Assembly (NCBI GenBank): GCA_032209605.1
Contig: JASFXZ010000001.1
Coordinates: 21,470,256 to 21,534,255 of the forward strand
Origin: Mactromeris polynyma
Lineage: Eukaryota; Mollusca; Bivalvia; Venerida; Mactridae
DNA length: 64,000 nt
Direction: 5' to 3'
The notes beneath the pieces were generated by a model. It was not told the DNA's origin. It was given only the letters and a program-made list of their open reading frames with translations, and did not search any database. Both the position numbers and the translations under genes were made by a program. Below are positions 49,057 to 62,600 of this stretch, piece by piece (the first letter of the stretch is position 1; every line of letters starts with the position of its first letter).

Positions 49057-50235
49057 TACTTATTTTGATGTGTTTGTGTATTGTAAATGTAAGCATATTT
49101 GGATTGTTCAATTTCTTTGAATCATTTATGTTTACATTTATTGTAAATGTAAACACATTTCTGTTGGCATTCAGTTGTAATTTTGTTGTATGTATGTTAT
49201 TCAGTCTACTGTAAGTGAATGTATCTTATACTTCTCTTCTTAACCATCTCAGATTAGAGTGAATGTAATGTATTTTATCCTATAAGGTTGATATACCAGG
49301 AAAATATCAAACCATACTGGTCAAAAGAGCTAACCTCTCATTTAGTATTTTGAGAACCTACGCTCCATTATCTGAAACTATCATCTTGATTTCAATAAGT
49401 TTACATTAACTTTTTTTGATAGTTCGATTCATTTGAATCATTAATATTATAGCTTACTGGAATTGAAATTAACAGAAGATGTATCCATAGTCTAATAGTA
49501 TTTAGAAACTACATGAAATAATACTGGTGGGTTAGCATTTTTGACCTGTAGATGTGTTCATGTATTCAATGCGATAAATCATTAGACTAAATGGCATGCA
49601 GTTTGATCATAATTCAGTTGAATTATAAATGATATGATCACAATTAGTGTTAGAAGTTCTGTGTATTTTGATAACAGAATCGACTGCATTTATCTGTCAG
49701 GCATATATTCTTTATGATGTTATCTATAATACTAATTATGAACTTAATGATTTGTTTCCAGCAGAGATTGGGGAATACAAACTCACTTATTGGATTCAGA
49801 CAAACTGAAAAATTGATTGTCTAAAAGCATCTGAAGCTTCCAGTTCTGTCAAAATCTTCAGGATGGAAGGTGTCGAAGGCATTAAAATTCCCAGTGGATA
49901 ATTTTGGCCTATGTTATTTTCAGGATACATGAATACAATTCTCTAAGTCTGTCAAAATACTGCATGTCAGGCAGATATCACCTATTGTATGATGACCCCT
50001 GCTTACCCACTCCCCACCAGGTTGAGCTAAACATGGATGGTGCAAGATTACTTCCAAGTTTATCAAATTGTTTCTTTGATATATAGCTTTATTCAGCAAC
50101 TTATGGAACAATGACAAGTTTAACATGTTAATTTATTTGTTTCATGCTATTTCAGGAAAATCTGCCTGGGGGAGGAACAAAACAACAGTCTAAAATACTA
50201 GTACGGGGACCACCAACAGATTTTAATTGGTTTTT

Positions 50236-50283
50236 ACCCCCCCCCCCCCAACAGAAGATTTCGCCCCCCCCCCCTCCACCAAG
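50236..50283. repeat. Paired C tracts
   Basis: A run of about 14 C, then CAACAGAAGATTTCG, then a run of about 10 C and CTCCACC. The minus strand is therefore G-run rich and could form a quadruplex. It lies 230 bases before the AATAAA at 50506. Confidence 0.8.
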
Positions 50284-50505
50284 GTAGTTTTAACTGGTCA
50301 TCATTCCTACCCCCCAGTCACATTTCCCTGGAATAGCCCTCGGCAAAAAAAACTTGTATAGAATTCTGTTTGAAAGCATTACTGCTGTGCAGTTAGAAAC
50401 ATTTTTTTTCTGAATATACATTTTTTTGTACTTGATAATAGATGCGTATGTGTGTATGTTACACATATGTATTGCTTTTATTTCTTGTATTGCTAAATGT
50501 GTATA

Positions 50506-50511
50506 AATAAA
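50506..50511 (+). terminator. Candidate polyadenylation signal downstream of the PEX39-like gene
   Basis: AATAAA followed within about 20-40 bases by a T/G-rich stretch (TGGTTTGTTGGTTT), the layout of an animal poly(A) site. If it serves the PEX39-like gene, the 3' UTR is about 1.8 kb and contains the M1 element at 48880-49056. Which transcript uses it is inferred from strand only. Confidence 0.45.
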
Positions 50512-50832
50512 GTTTTATAGTAGTATCGGCTGGTTTGTTGGTTTAACAAAAATGAATCCAGGGTCCAAGTTCACAAGTTCAGCAAGAAAAAAACATAATT
50601 TAATGTGTCTTATTATAAATCATTGGGTGCTTTTCAGGATTACTTTAGCTCGTATACTATCGGATCCAGGGGGAGGGGGGACACCTGGTGCCTTACATTT
50701 ATGTTTAGTATAAATACGAAAATATACAGAGGTCTTCAATTGTAAGGTTTTCAAAAAAGCAATTCTGATTATAGAAGCTTCTGATTATATTCTATAATGA
50801 TGATGCTTATACAAAGCATACATACGGTGGCA

Positions 50833-50946
50833 AGAGGTGACATGTGTGAAATTATTTTTGTCTAGTGGTCATGACTTAGTATGTTGTGGTAACGAGTTAG
50901 TAAGTCGTGGCCACAAGATTAAAATAATTTCACACATGTCACCTCT
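50833..50946. mobile_element. Short element with perfect 26-bp inverted repeat
   Basis: AGAGGTGACATGTGTGAAAT TATTTT at the left is repeated exactly in reverse complement at the right. The arms extend further outward with mismatches. The 60-base centre has GTGGTCATGACTTAGTA and GTAACGAGTTAGTAAGT. The single copy seen here is young by its arm identity. Confidence 0.78.
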
Positions 50947-51160
50947 ATGCCTACGTACATACAACAGTCATTGCCGTTTTAATGAGGCTTGAACAATACC
51001 AAAAAGTTATGCCCCTTAGCCAAAATCATGGAACCGTCCCTGTCTAAAAAATGTTAAAAGGTCTTTAGAAAACTGATGTCAAAAATTCCAACTTCAAAGT
51101 TTTCTGCAGGATGGAAATCCCAAAAGACCTGACAACATCAACACTGAAGAAGATACAATA

Positions 51161-51230
51161 TTGTACGAATCCCGGTAGCGCCATTGACCGATTTTTCGTG
51201 TTCCTTAAAACAGGACTTTATACAAGGAAT
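51161..51230 (+). mobile_element. tRNA-derived SINE, type D, 5' truncated
   Basis: TACGAATCCCGGTAGCGCCA followed by TTGACCGATTTTTCGTGTTC matches the B box and tail of the element at 15903-16012, in the opposite orientation. The A box half is missing. Confidence 0.72.
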
Positions 51231-51823
51231 ACCAGCAAGTTTAATTATTTATGTGAGTTAACACAATCACGATATACTTTGGTCGATTCACAATTTGGCG
51301 AAGTGGAACCATGAACTTCAAAATTCATAAATTAAGACACAAGACGCACTGGTAAGTAATGTAATATCACTGAATAATACCCATAACGAAGTTGTGAACT
51401 TATTATTTCACGATCGATATAGATTTGATGTTTTAAAATAATTACTTTATAATCGATATACACAATCGATGTAAAATAAAGAACTTTGAATTAAAAGTTT
51501 TCTAAGAATGTTCCAGGAACCCCAACAGAGGTGGGGGCATATTGTCCAATCTGTAAATCCCAAATATGTCCAGCTACGCCTCTGAGTATTACATCACCTG
51601 TAATATACACGATTGAAAAAGTGACTAGGTATTAATAATCGCATCAATCTTTAAAAGTTAACACCGCCACTAGTTAGTGTTATGTCTGCATTTTATTCAA
51701 CATGAAATTGATTAAGATAACAACATTTCTACATCTCCAGGTGCGCGTAGCATTGAACCATGTCATGATTCATCAGTCGCGCATTCGCGGACTTTAACGG
51801 AAAATGCCGAATCAGCTAGTAAT

Positions 51824-51910
51824 GTCACGTGACCAACTATATCCGGTGCAATATGGCGATTATTTTGCAAAAAGTTTGGAAACTTTTCTAAACTTCGGGA
51901 AATAGTTATT
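51824..51910 (+). promoter_or_regulatory. Promoter and 5' noncoding exon candidate of the ARHGAP29-like gene
   Basis: The palindrome GTCACGTGAC (51824-51833, an E-box of the USF/MITF/Myc type) is followed by ATCCGG (51841-51846, ETS-like in reverse) and AATATGGCG (51850-51858, a close YY1 match with the strand sense typical of sites just after a TSS). A donor ATT/GTAAGT follows at 51910-51911. This cluster is unlike its AT-rich surroundings and sits 1.6 kb upstream of the first coding exon. Transcription start not determined. Confidence 0.5.
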
Positions 51911-53497
51911 GTAAGTTAGATTTATAAGGATACTGTAGCTGTAAGCATACTATAAATGATAAAACATTAGAAAGGCGAAAAGTAGTTCAACGAATCGCGA
52001 ATGTTTATTGGGAAACATTCGTAATCGTGATGAAATTTGATAAGTTTCGGATGTCAAAAAACAAAACATTGCCAAATTAATTTGACACGGAAAGATTCTG
52101 CACGTGCAGTTTGACCAACTGAATCATATGCGACAAATTTGGGATAGCGGTTGTTTTGGTATTGTGTAGGTTTGGTTAAATGTTACAAATAATGCAATTA
52201 TCACCTTAATTAGATGTTGATAATGGCCTATGGTCGTAATTGTTAGTGTGTGAAGTTATTATCTTGATTATGTATCGTTTGTAAAGAGCCGTTATTTTAC
52301 TCAGACTATGTAAACATTGGTTGAATCGATAATGATTGTGCTGATTTATTTTTGTATGGTGTATTTTCATTCAGATTTAATCAGTCTCGTGATGATTGTC
52401 TAAAAAACACTCAGTTGGAAACTCCTTAAACTATTTACAAATTACTCCCTCAGTGTCTTTTGGAAATATTAGTTAAAACAGCAATGCAACTGCATGCTGA
52501 TGACATAAATATAGTTACAGATGAAAATGAAATTTTAACTGAATGACATTATCATGTTTCTAAGGCATTATCCAAGTTGTGTATCTGTGTTTAACCTACA
52601 TATTTACTTTATATATACATGGACTTTTTATAGTAATTTACTAAATCTTTTATTTGTTTTCTATGTAATTGTTTATTTATTTTCTGTATATTTTGGTTTG
52701 AATCTTAAAGGAAAATGTAATTATTTTTTGTATGCATTGTATGTCACATGAATGGTGTGTATGCTGTCAGGCTGTCACCTGGGTAGTTGATTGTACCATT
52801 ATCAGGTCATTTAGTACACTGAACATCTTGGGTGTCAACCATCCACTGCAGTCTGTCATGTAACCATTTAGTAATGTTTTGTTACGATTTAAGTATTTAA
52901 CTACTGGTAATGTTATAATAGTTAAGACAGTACTGGGGACTGGGGTACCCATGAACATTATTTTTATATGCTTTATTCATCTGAATGCTGAGTTAATGGA
53001 AATGATTTTCTGCTTAAATTGGTTCTATATTGAAGGATTATTGATATAACTTCAGTTTATTTTGTTGGTTCATCATCATCTGTAGAAAGGAAGTGAATTA
53101 TTGGATAGACCTTTACAAGTCTTGTATGGATTAACTACATCGTTACAGCTTCACTACTTGACTACAGTAATGAGTATATAACTGGGGTGTCACTAATTCT
53201 TGAAGTAGCAGGAAAATGGGAGTCTGTGAGGTACTCATCATTTATGCAAGAAAATTAGCCGGCTGCGGATGCTAAAGTTATTGGGTGATTTTACCGGCTC
53301 CTGGCTCTTATTGAAATGCCTGATATGATATGCTGCTGTGAAATATTGTAATGAAATGTGAAAATGTTTTTTTTAACAGAAGTTTCCTAATTTTCAGTAA
53401 ATCTGCCAGTCATAGAAGAATTTTCATATGCTCTCTTACTGCTGTGGAAAGTAGGAGTGCTGTGTAAGAGTACCAGTGACTGTTTCAGCGACAGGGA

Positions 53498-53675
53498 ATG
53501 CACCTCACTCCTTCAACAAGTCCCCGAATGGCCAAAAGTTCTTCACTGGGTTTGCTTGACCATGAAGGAGAGATGCATATAGTGGATAAAGATGATATTA
53601 TTGGGCTTACACAGGATGTCAAAAACTTCTCTGATGGTTTAGGGAGGCTGAAGGAGCTCTTTAATGAGGAATTTG
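53498..53675 (+). CDS. ARHGAP29-like: ARHGAP29-like coding exon 1
   Basis: Residues 1-59 and one base. The exon opens after acceptor AG at 53379 or 53397; the second (TTTTCAG) looks better. Donor TTTG/GTATTT. Confidence 0.85.
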
Positions 53676-56600
53676 GTATTTAATAAATTATTTAACTGGG
53701 ATTTCCACTAGGTGCTGAATCTCAAGGGTCATTTTTGATAATTTTGGACCAGATTTTACCATTTTATAGCCAAATTACCTGCAATTTAGAGAGAAATTGA
53801 CACTTGAGCCAGAATCTGGAGGGTTAAAATGTGGCTTTATGGAAATTTCAGGGATCAAAGGGTCAACTCCAGGGTCAAATGGAACCCATGTAAACTTTCC
53901 TTAATTATGTGATTGCTGCGTATAGGCTAATGTAACATATCTAGTTAATCTTGCTGTACTCGCCCCCCTTCTTGTCTTCAGAATTCAGTGTTATAATTTG
54001 TTGTAAATATCATGCATACATGTTGTTATATAAAATGGGCTCAACAAATTGATACAGCTATATAATATGATCATATGACTTACTAGGGACTGGAATTTCT
54101 TTGGAATTCAAAATAAATCAGTCTCGAGATGAGCTAAATTTCTTGCAGAAATTCTTAGGATTGCCTTGAATGAGCACAATGCGAATTGGTATGCCATTAG
54201 CAAAAAGTACAGGTCTAAAACTGTTGCTCAAATTACAGTTCTGCATACAGCAAACTATTAAAAACATATCAAGGAATATATTGTATAATATATCAGTAGG
54301 TTATGTGACTTTTGATTGAAGAATTATTTTGTTTCAGGTGGTGAGGAAGATTTGAGAGTGTTGGCCCATGAGAGACTTGGTGATGTTCTGTGTACACTCA
54401 AGTCTGTGTTACAGAGGTATCCACCTCTCAATACCACAGAGCTCTTCACAGCTGCTGGAACACTCATCAAAAACATTAAAGGTATGCAAGTTAAAATATA
54501 TAACCATATGGTATAGATACTCACTATTTTGTTTGATGAAAACTGCATTGTACCTGAAATAGCATTTTTTAGTAATGTGATGATTGCTGCGTATCGGCTA
54601 ATGTAACATGTCTAGTTAATCTTGCTGTACTCGCCCCCCCCCTTCTTGTCTTCAGAATTCAGTGTTATAATTTGTTGTAAATATCATACATAAATGTTGT
54701 TATATAAAATGGGCTCAACAAATTGATACAGCTATATAATATGATCATATCATATAGCAAGGAATAGACTTACTAGGGCCTGGAATTTCTTTGGAATTCA
54801 AAATAAATCAGTCTCGAGATGGTATGCCATTGGCAAAAACTACAGGTCTAAAACATTGGGTACCATTCAGCTGTTGTGAATTTCACTCAACTAAGGATGG
54901 AACAGCTTTTGGTGCCTATAGATGTTCCTATTATATAGTGGTGAAGCAAAGGCGGTATGACATGTGATCTTGACTTGTATAATGGGATTGAGAAATGTGA
55001 ATGTTTTTATGCATAAAAATGTTCACTAGATCATCATTTCTCTCCCTAAAAGTTCATGCAAGTAAATCGGGAATCTCCCCCTAGCATGCAGTCAACAAAT
55101 GACACCATCTGATCTTTGCTGCCGCTGTCAATTTCTCTTCATAGCCTTTGCTTTTGGCACCTTTGATCTCAACAGCATTCTGACTACACTGCTACTGCCT
55201 ATGTGACTTATGTCATTGTGACCCAAGACATTCTTAGATACAAAAATAACTGGCACCACTGTCAAAAATAGGTTATGCACCTGTTGCTGTACACAAGTGG
55301 AATATCGTATATTTGCTATTTACTCTGTGTTAATAAATGTGTTGATACAGTTTAATAGTTGACTGTTTTTCACGGAAATTTGACGTGTTCACAAATGTTA
55401 GTTATTAATGTGTTTGTGCTATTCACTAGTGATCAACTGGATGTGTTTCATGTTACATACTATGGAAGGGAATTGTTTTTAAAACTTAGTAATTTTGTTT
55501 TCTGGTTATTCGGAAAAAAATACATTTTAAAAAATGGACATGGGGGTGTTTATTGGGGCGTTAAATAGGGATTTTACAATATTTAAAGTTTGAATAATTA
55601 TTGAATAATAAGTTCAACCAATACATGTATGTTAGTTTTGATTATAGAACTTTATATTTGTATCCCTTCCTAGGTTACAACTATGAAGAACACAGTGTGG
55701 AGGCAATGGAAGGGGCATTTAATGATGCTATTGATCAACTCGCTTTGGAATTCAGTAGTAGTGTGTCAGAATATCTTATGGGTGACCTACAACATGGCAT
55801 GGTGGATGAAATAAAAACGAAGGTGAGTAGGATTATACACAAACATTACTGTAATATTATTACAGTTTATGAATCTAGAGACAGGGCTTCCTTTTGACCC
55901 TAGAGTTGACCCCTGGAATTTCTAAAAAGCTGCCATTTGACCTTCAGGATTCTGACTGAAGGGTTAATTTTCTTCTTAATTATAGGAATTTTGGCTATAA
56001 AATGGTAAATTCTGGTCTAAAATGATCAAAATGACTTTTGAGATTCAGCACCTAGTGGTACTCCTGAGAGGCAATACAAATTGTGAACAATGAATTCTTT
56101 CAGATACAACTTATGTGGGCTGCCAAACAAGTGTATAAATCCTTGAGTTAGTTGGAGAAAATTTATTCACTGATGTTTCTATAAGTATGTAGTACAAATC
56201 AAATATTATTTGATCTTAGCAAACAGTTGAGAAATTTTGTTTTCAAATGTATTCATAATTATGTCGGTTTCATCTATTAATATGCGGCAGTATCATTATT
56301 GATGAGATTTTCAGCACAGTTTCATATGTGAATGAAGGATTGGTCTGTATTTGGAAAGCATGTGGTTTGATTCATTTGCAATCTCTTATTCTTACAGTCC
56401 TATGATAATTTGCTTTCCGTGTCACAAGAAGGTAGTGATAAGGATGATATTGGCTTAGAGAAAGAAGAAATAAGTAAGTCTACTGTTACATGTATTGTGT
56501 TTTTTTTTACAAAATGAAGTTTGACATTACACACATAAGTATTGTCCATATGAGTGTAATCCTTAGTTAATAATTGTCAGAATCTGAATTTGCATTAGAA

Positions 56601-59600
56601 ATACTGTTTAATGAATACTCTACTCCTTGGAACATCTTGTATACCTTTGGTTCAGAGACCCTATTAAACAGTATATGATTATCAGTGTAATCATTCAGTG
56701 TACAGCTCTTCTTTGGTTGTATCAGAATGAATCAAAGAATAAAAGCAAAACTAGTCTGTCTGCATATATTCAAGAAGCAGATTTATTTAATCTGCTTTCA
56801 CACCTTGAAATATCAAAATGTTGTCAAATATAGTGAGGTCTTGTATATTACTTATAACTAACCTATCAGAAAGTTTCACTTCAAATTGTACATGGAGGGG
56901 TTCGGGCTGACAACTGTGGGGGCTTCTTAACGAAAACTTGAGGTACAATTATTTTGCACCAAATGCTCCATATATTTTCATCGGATACATGTTTTATACT
57001 CTTTTCTTCCAGTTGTTCAATTAACACCTGAACAGATTGACGAAATAATGATGAATCTACTAGCAGGACTGGATCTTGCTTTTCAAAGAGCCAAAGCCTG
57101 GTCAAAATATCTCAAAGATGTAATGGCATACATTGAAAGGAGAGCACAGCTTGGTAAGTTCTGTGGATTTATTGATTAGGGGTCAGTTTTGTGTTGCTGT
57201 GGTGAGGAATAAATGTGAGACCCATTTTGGTTCAAATTAGATTGCGATTTAAACTTATCAACTTGTGTTATTGATATATGCTACTGTTTTTTGCCAACCT
57301 CAGATTTTAAGTCTGACACTCATGGTTTTGTTTCGTTATTGTTTACATTGTGTAATGGGAAGTGTTTGCTCAGCTCTTCGGACAGAAATCTCAACACTGA
57401 TCTATTGAGGTAAATGTAACAAAATGAATCAGTTTTTTCTTGATCTAACACTTTTCTACTGTTCATAACACACACAATTTAGGAATATTTTCTTGATAGT
57501 TCATACTCTGATTAAATTCAGTACATTCAGTTGTCTGAGAGTTTGAATAGGGTATGTCATTATAAGTCAAATACAGTTGCATCACAGTTCCATACCCAGA
57601 TATAATACACATTTATATTTACAGAGGTTGAGTACTCGAAGAACTTGTCACGACTCGCATCTTCAGTAAAACCTGCACTCACAGAAGAGGTCTGTACTTT
57701 ATATTTACATAACATTTAGATGTATTCTCACAATGCTTAAATATACTTGTTTTACTGGGAAAAAAATTGTTGTTTTTTTACCTTATTTATTTTACATCGA
57801 TTGAGAAACTTGTTCTTAGAACATACATCAGTCCCTCTCCTTGACTGCTGTCTGGGTAACTGACCATTACTTGTGTCTAATGAATGGATTGTGAATTTTG
57901 GTTGTTTCATCACGCCCAAGACGGGGGTATTAGAACTTACGCTCTTCTAGTCAGGAGCTTACCCCTAGGGAACTGTGCCTCCAGATGTGAACAAAATGAA
58001 TGTAGAATGTGACCTTTAGTAGACATTATTTCAGTTCCTTTTAGATGATATGTTTCTGCTTTTGGTGTATTCACTTGTATTGTTACAATCCTGTTTGGAA
58101 GTACATACTATAAATGTTTGTTTGTTTTTCAGGGATTTTTACCTCTGCAGTCTGTGTATTGTACAGTATTATCACAGGTAAACAGTCTGTTACTACCACT
58201 ATAGTTGTTCTTATATGATATTGTGTGTTAAGGTATGAGGCTTGCTTCATTGATACTTACAATTGAACCCATTCGTAATTATTTTGAACGTCATACTTAT
58301 ACCACTAATTTGAATATTTGATTACAACGGATAACGACTTAAACCCAACAAGTGTTTTACTAATATCATCTGTGATATATAACACAATTTTTACATGATC
58401 ATTCTGTATTTTTATGGAATGTATTGATAAGTGAATGTAGTAAGATTTCAAAGCAATGAAAATGCCATTTTTTTTAAGATGTCAGCAGAATTAAGCAAGC
58501 TTCATACCTTAATGTATAATACCCGCTTTATTGATGTAATGTGCCAGTGAAGCAGTAAAACTTCACAAAATTCAAACACTGTCAAATAAAGCCTATCCAA
58601 TTACTTTAATGCGTACATTAATCTTACTATAATGTAGTTGCCATGCAGTGTATATGATTTAATTTTGTGGAACTAGAATATTTAAACTTTATATTCAAAC
58701 TCCATCAATACATGTATAACTATTGACTTATGCCAGAAGTGTCATAAGGATATTTATTTCATTTTCAGTGTTCTTAAGAACTGGAATTGTATATTTATCA
58801 TATCATGTTAGTTGTAAAGCTATCTCAGAACTTCGGATTTAGAATTATCAACACTTCTCTGATATCTCTGCATGTATTTACTATAAAACCTCAATAATAA
58901 GACCACCATTGGGACCCTTGAACACTGGTCTTCTTATTGAGGTGGCCCTAATATTAAGGTTGAATAAAGAGCAAAACAATGAAAATAGACTTGAAAATTG
59001 TGTTCTTAATTCTAAGGTGGTCTTTAAATTCAGGTTTACCTGTACTTTGATAATATTCAGCAATATAATGTATATTATGAGAAAGACCATGTCTTTTGAA
59101 ATGGATTTGAATTGAATATAGGACACTGATAGCTGGCTTGACAATTATGGCACTGCATAGCCTAACGCTTTTTTCTGCACTTTGTAATCATATTGTGAAC
59201 AACTACATACCTTCCATTATTCTCGGGAGATTACTTGAAGACCAGTTCTTAAATTTGAACAGGTTATTCAATACTTTGTTACTTATTCTGCATTGATATC
59301 ATTGTGTGTGTGTAATACATAGAATGTTTGAGAAACGTTATTTTTTTGTACTGCAAAATATTTTTATACATTTGTGTAGAAAGTATTGTGCAGTTTGACT
59401 GATTTTTAGATACATTTGATCTCTTCTTCAAGCATGTTTAGTTGTGTTTATGTGTTGCTAGCTCAATATGTATTGTAATGTAACAGCATTTCTCTGTCGT
59501 TATTTATTTTAGTGTTTGTATTCAGTAAGTATTCCAGTGATATATTAACTTTAACTTCAGGGTATTATATATGAATGACTCTGTAGATGGTACTATAATA

Positions 59601-62600
59601 TACTATCATACTTGTGTTTTGATTTCAGTAAATACAGATGTGTCATAAATTGAAAGTTTGGTGTAAAATGATGATTGCTCAGTTTTGATATAAAATCAAA
59701 CGTAACCCTGCTCATTGTGACAGATTTCTCATATATACTTGATAGTAATTTCTTTTGTAAACTTCTTATGAAAATGGTTGATTTAATGTCATAGATATTG
59801 GTTGAAAAAAACTGATTTGTAGGCAAGCTAATATATGTAAATAAGCCCTATAGGCAAGTTTCTACTCCAATAAGAATTGTTTCTGAAGTATTCATTTGGC
59901 TTATATGTAAATTAGGGATTTCATTGGATGCTCAATTATTTGCTATTATATCGAAATTTTGTATCAGAGTATTCGAGAAAGAATGTAAATCATTAATGAA
60001 AAAGATAAAGGAGAGATTATTATTTTTATAATTATCACCGAATTTTTTGACTTGTACATGTTACATGTGAAAATGTTTAACATGTGTCATTCTGCGTATA
60101 TGTAATGACAATTGTTTGAAAGATATACCAAATATTAAAAAAAAATCTATTTAAGGACAACCATATATAATTAATGGAGAGCACATGAAATGAAGGTTAT
60201 GATCTATGCTTATAAGTATCATTTTAGGGATGTTAGACCTTGTCAGGTCAAGTATATATTGATATACATGTGAGTGTGTTTTGGAAGCAACCAATTTGAA
60301 CGTGAATTTGTATGTCCATATTCATGAAATATAATTTATGCATGATTGTGAATATATACTGTATTGTGTGCATGGACTGATAAACTATAAACTTCAAAAC
60401 AAAATTCAAACATGTGTATGTATACCTGCATTCAGAGGCAACGGGCATGGCCTTGTACTTAAAATTATATACATGGAATGGAAAATATATACATTACTTG
60501 TTTGGTCATTGAGTACTGATGCTTATTTTATTGGCTTACATAATTTCACCTTCATATACAAATGTAGTATGTTTATATTAATGCTTTCCACTGTGGAAAC
60601 CTATTGTACAGACTTTGTTGTCACTGCATTACGTGGTACCGCTTTGTGATTGATTATGGGCATTTGATGATGAGATGTATTTACGATGTACTGACACATA
60701 TTTGACAAGATGTCTGTGATAATGTTCATAGTGAAAAATAACAACATAACAGTCATACTTGTTTGACTTCTTGCTGTTTTAGTGCCTTAATTTCTCTCAG
60801 AATATCTCTCAATTGTTCAAATGGCTGATGGGGTCAGTTTAATGGAGTGGCTTTCTTCTACACATGTAGTTTCAAAGTCTTTAGTTTTACTCGCATTCTT
60901 GAAAATTCTCTGGAACTCTTTGTTACTGACTCTATAGTGACATCTCTAGTTTCTCAAATAGAATGTGTTCTACATTATTTCATTTCAAACTTCTTTTACT
61001 ATATATTTTATGTTATGGTGAACTGACATGGAAATGAAGTTTTGTAATGGTTGACTGCTTTTCATTAGTTTTGTTTCATTGCTAGTACAAATGTACTGGC
61101 AGATTGTTTTTAGATATACAGTCTGCATCTTAAGAAAATTAAATAACACAAGTTTTCCTGTTCAGTATCAGTTTTAATTGCTTTGTTTATGTTTATTAAA
61201 CTTAACTTAGCACTCTGAGCTCAAGCTTTCCTCAGCTGAGTCTAAGCATTCTGAGTGTTAAGTAAGGGCCAATGGTAAGTTAATGGAGTTCAAAATGTTA
61301 GGCTCTAAAACAAGAACCGGATTATGTTTTATTCATGCTGATATAGATTTCCAGCTTATCATTAAAACTCTGGTATAATTAGGTCAATGGGGACCCAATC
61401 TGAGGGAAGGATTAAACCGTGTTGCAATTTCTGAAATTGTCAGGATGGGCTATTTTTTGTGCGGAATTGCAGACCTGAAGAAAATGTGTAATTACATGCA
61501 GGGCACTAGAAATCCAGTAGCACGTCGTCCCGGACATGTCTAATTGCTGATTCAGGCTACAAACAGTTGGTCTTAATCCGGGACAAGTCTGTTATGCACA
61601 CATACTTAACTGTTAATCAGTACCCTACTCTATGCTTGTACCACTAGCTTCCCATGTCAGACAAGTCAACATTAACATGTACACTAGTCCAGGACAACTG
61701 TATTTAAAGATGATTTCTAGAGCCCTCACATAATATGCATGGTTTTTGATTGATAGCATCCAAGTTTCTCGCTGTTATTATCATAACAATGCCTTATTCA
61801 TTATGTTCCAATGGACATCATTACTTATCGTGCTTCATTGTTTGCACACATTTTGCACTCGTAGATATGTGATTATAGTCATATTTCTGTGTGTGTTGTA
61901 TTATGTAGAATTGCTGAAATGTAGGTGACAGATTTTGCTGCTTTTCATTGTGGCATTGAAATAACTCATCAGGATCATTGTCATCAAAGTTAAGTCAGTT
62001 AAAGACTTATATTTACATTTAGTGTACATAAATATAATGAAATGTTTTTGCAATTATTTCTTTCAGGATGTTGAGTATGCTAAAACCTGCCAAGCTACTT
62101 TCACATTGTTACAAACCAGCAAGTTTTTGGAGGTAGGTTCTGTCTGCTAGCACTACTTTATATATGTGTAAAGTAAAATGTTAGAAGAATTTAATGTGGA
62201 CAAAATGTCTTTGAGTACAGGGGTTACCCTAGGCGCTGAATCTCAAGGGTCATATTGATAATTTTAGACCGGATTTTACTATTTTATAGCCAAATTACCT
62301 GTAATTAAGAGTAAAATTGACGCTTCAGTCAGAATCTTGGGAGTCAAAATGTGACTTTTTGGAAACTCAAGGGGTCAAAGGGTCAACTCTAAGGTCTAAT
62401 TGAACCAACGTAAGTGACAAGTGACACACTGTATCAGTGAACAGTTTTCTTCCAGTAGCTGTTTTTGGAATCGGCAATGGTCATTTGTTACAAAAAAAGT
62501 ACATATATAACAATACTAGTATAGATTCACAGCTCTGTGTACAAGCATATAATGAATATCATTGGTCTGAGGGTTTCAATCAAAATGTTGTTACCTCAGA

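Larger units (their letters stand above)
58178..62066 (+). other. Long intron 7 of the ARHGAP29-like gene
   Basis: 3.9 kb holding an M1 copy and the TIR element at 61500. The family has no extra residues at this position, and no exon-like open stretch was found. Confidence 0.7.
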
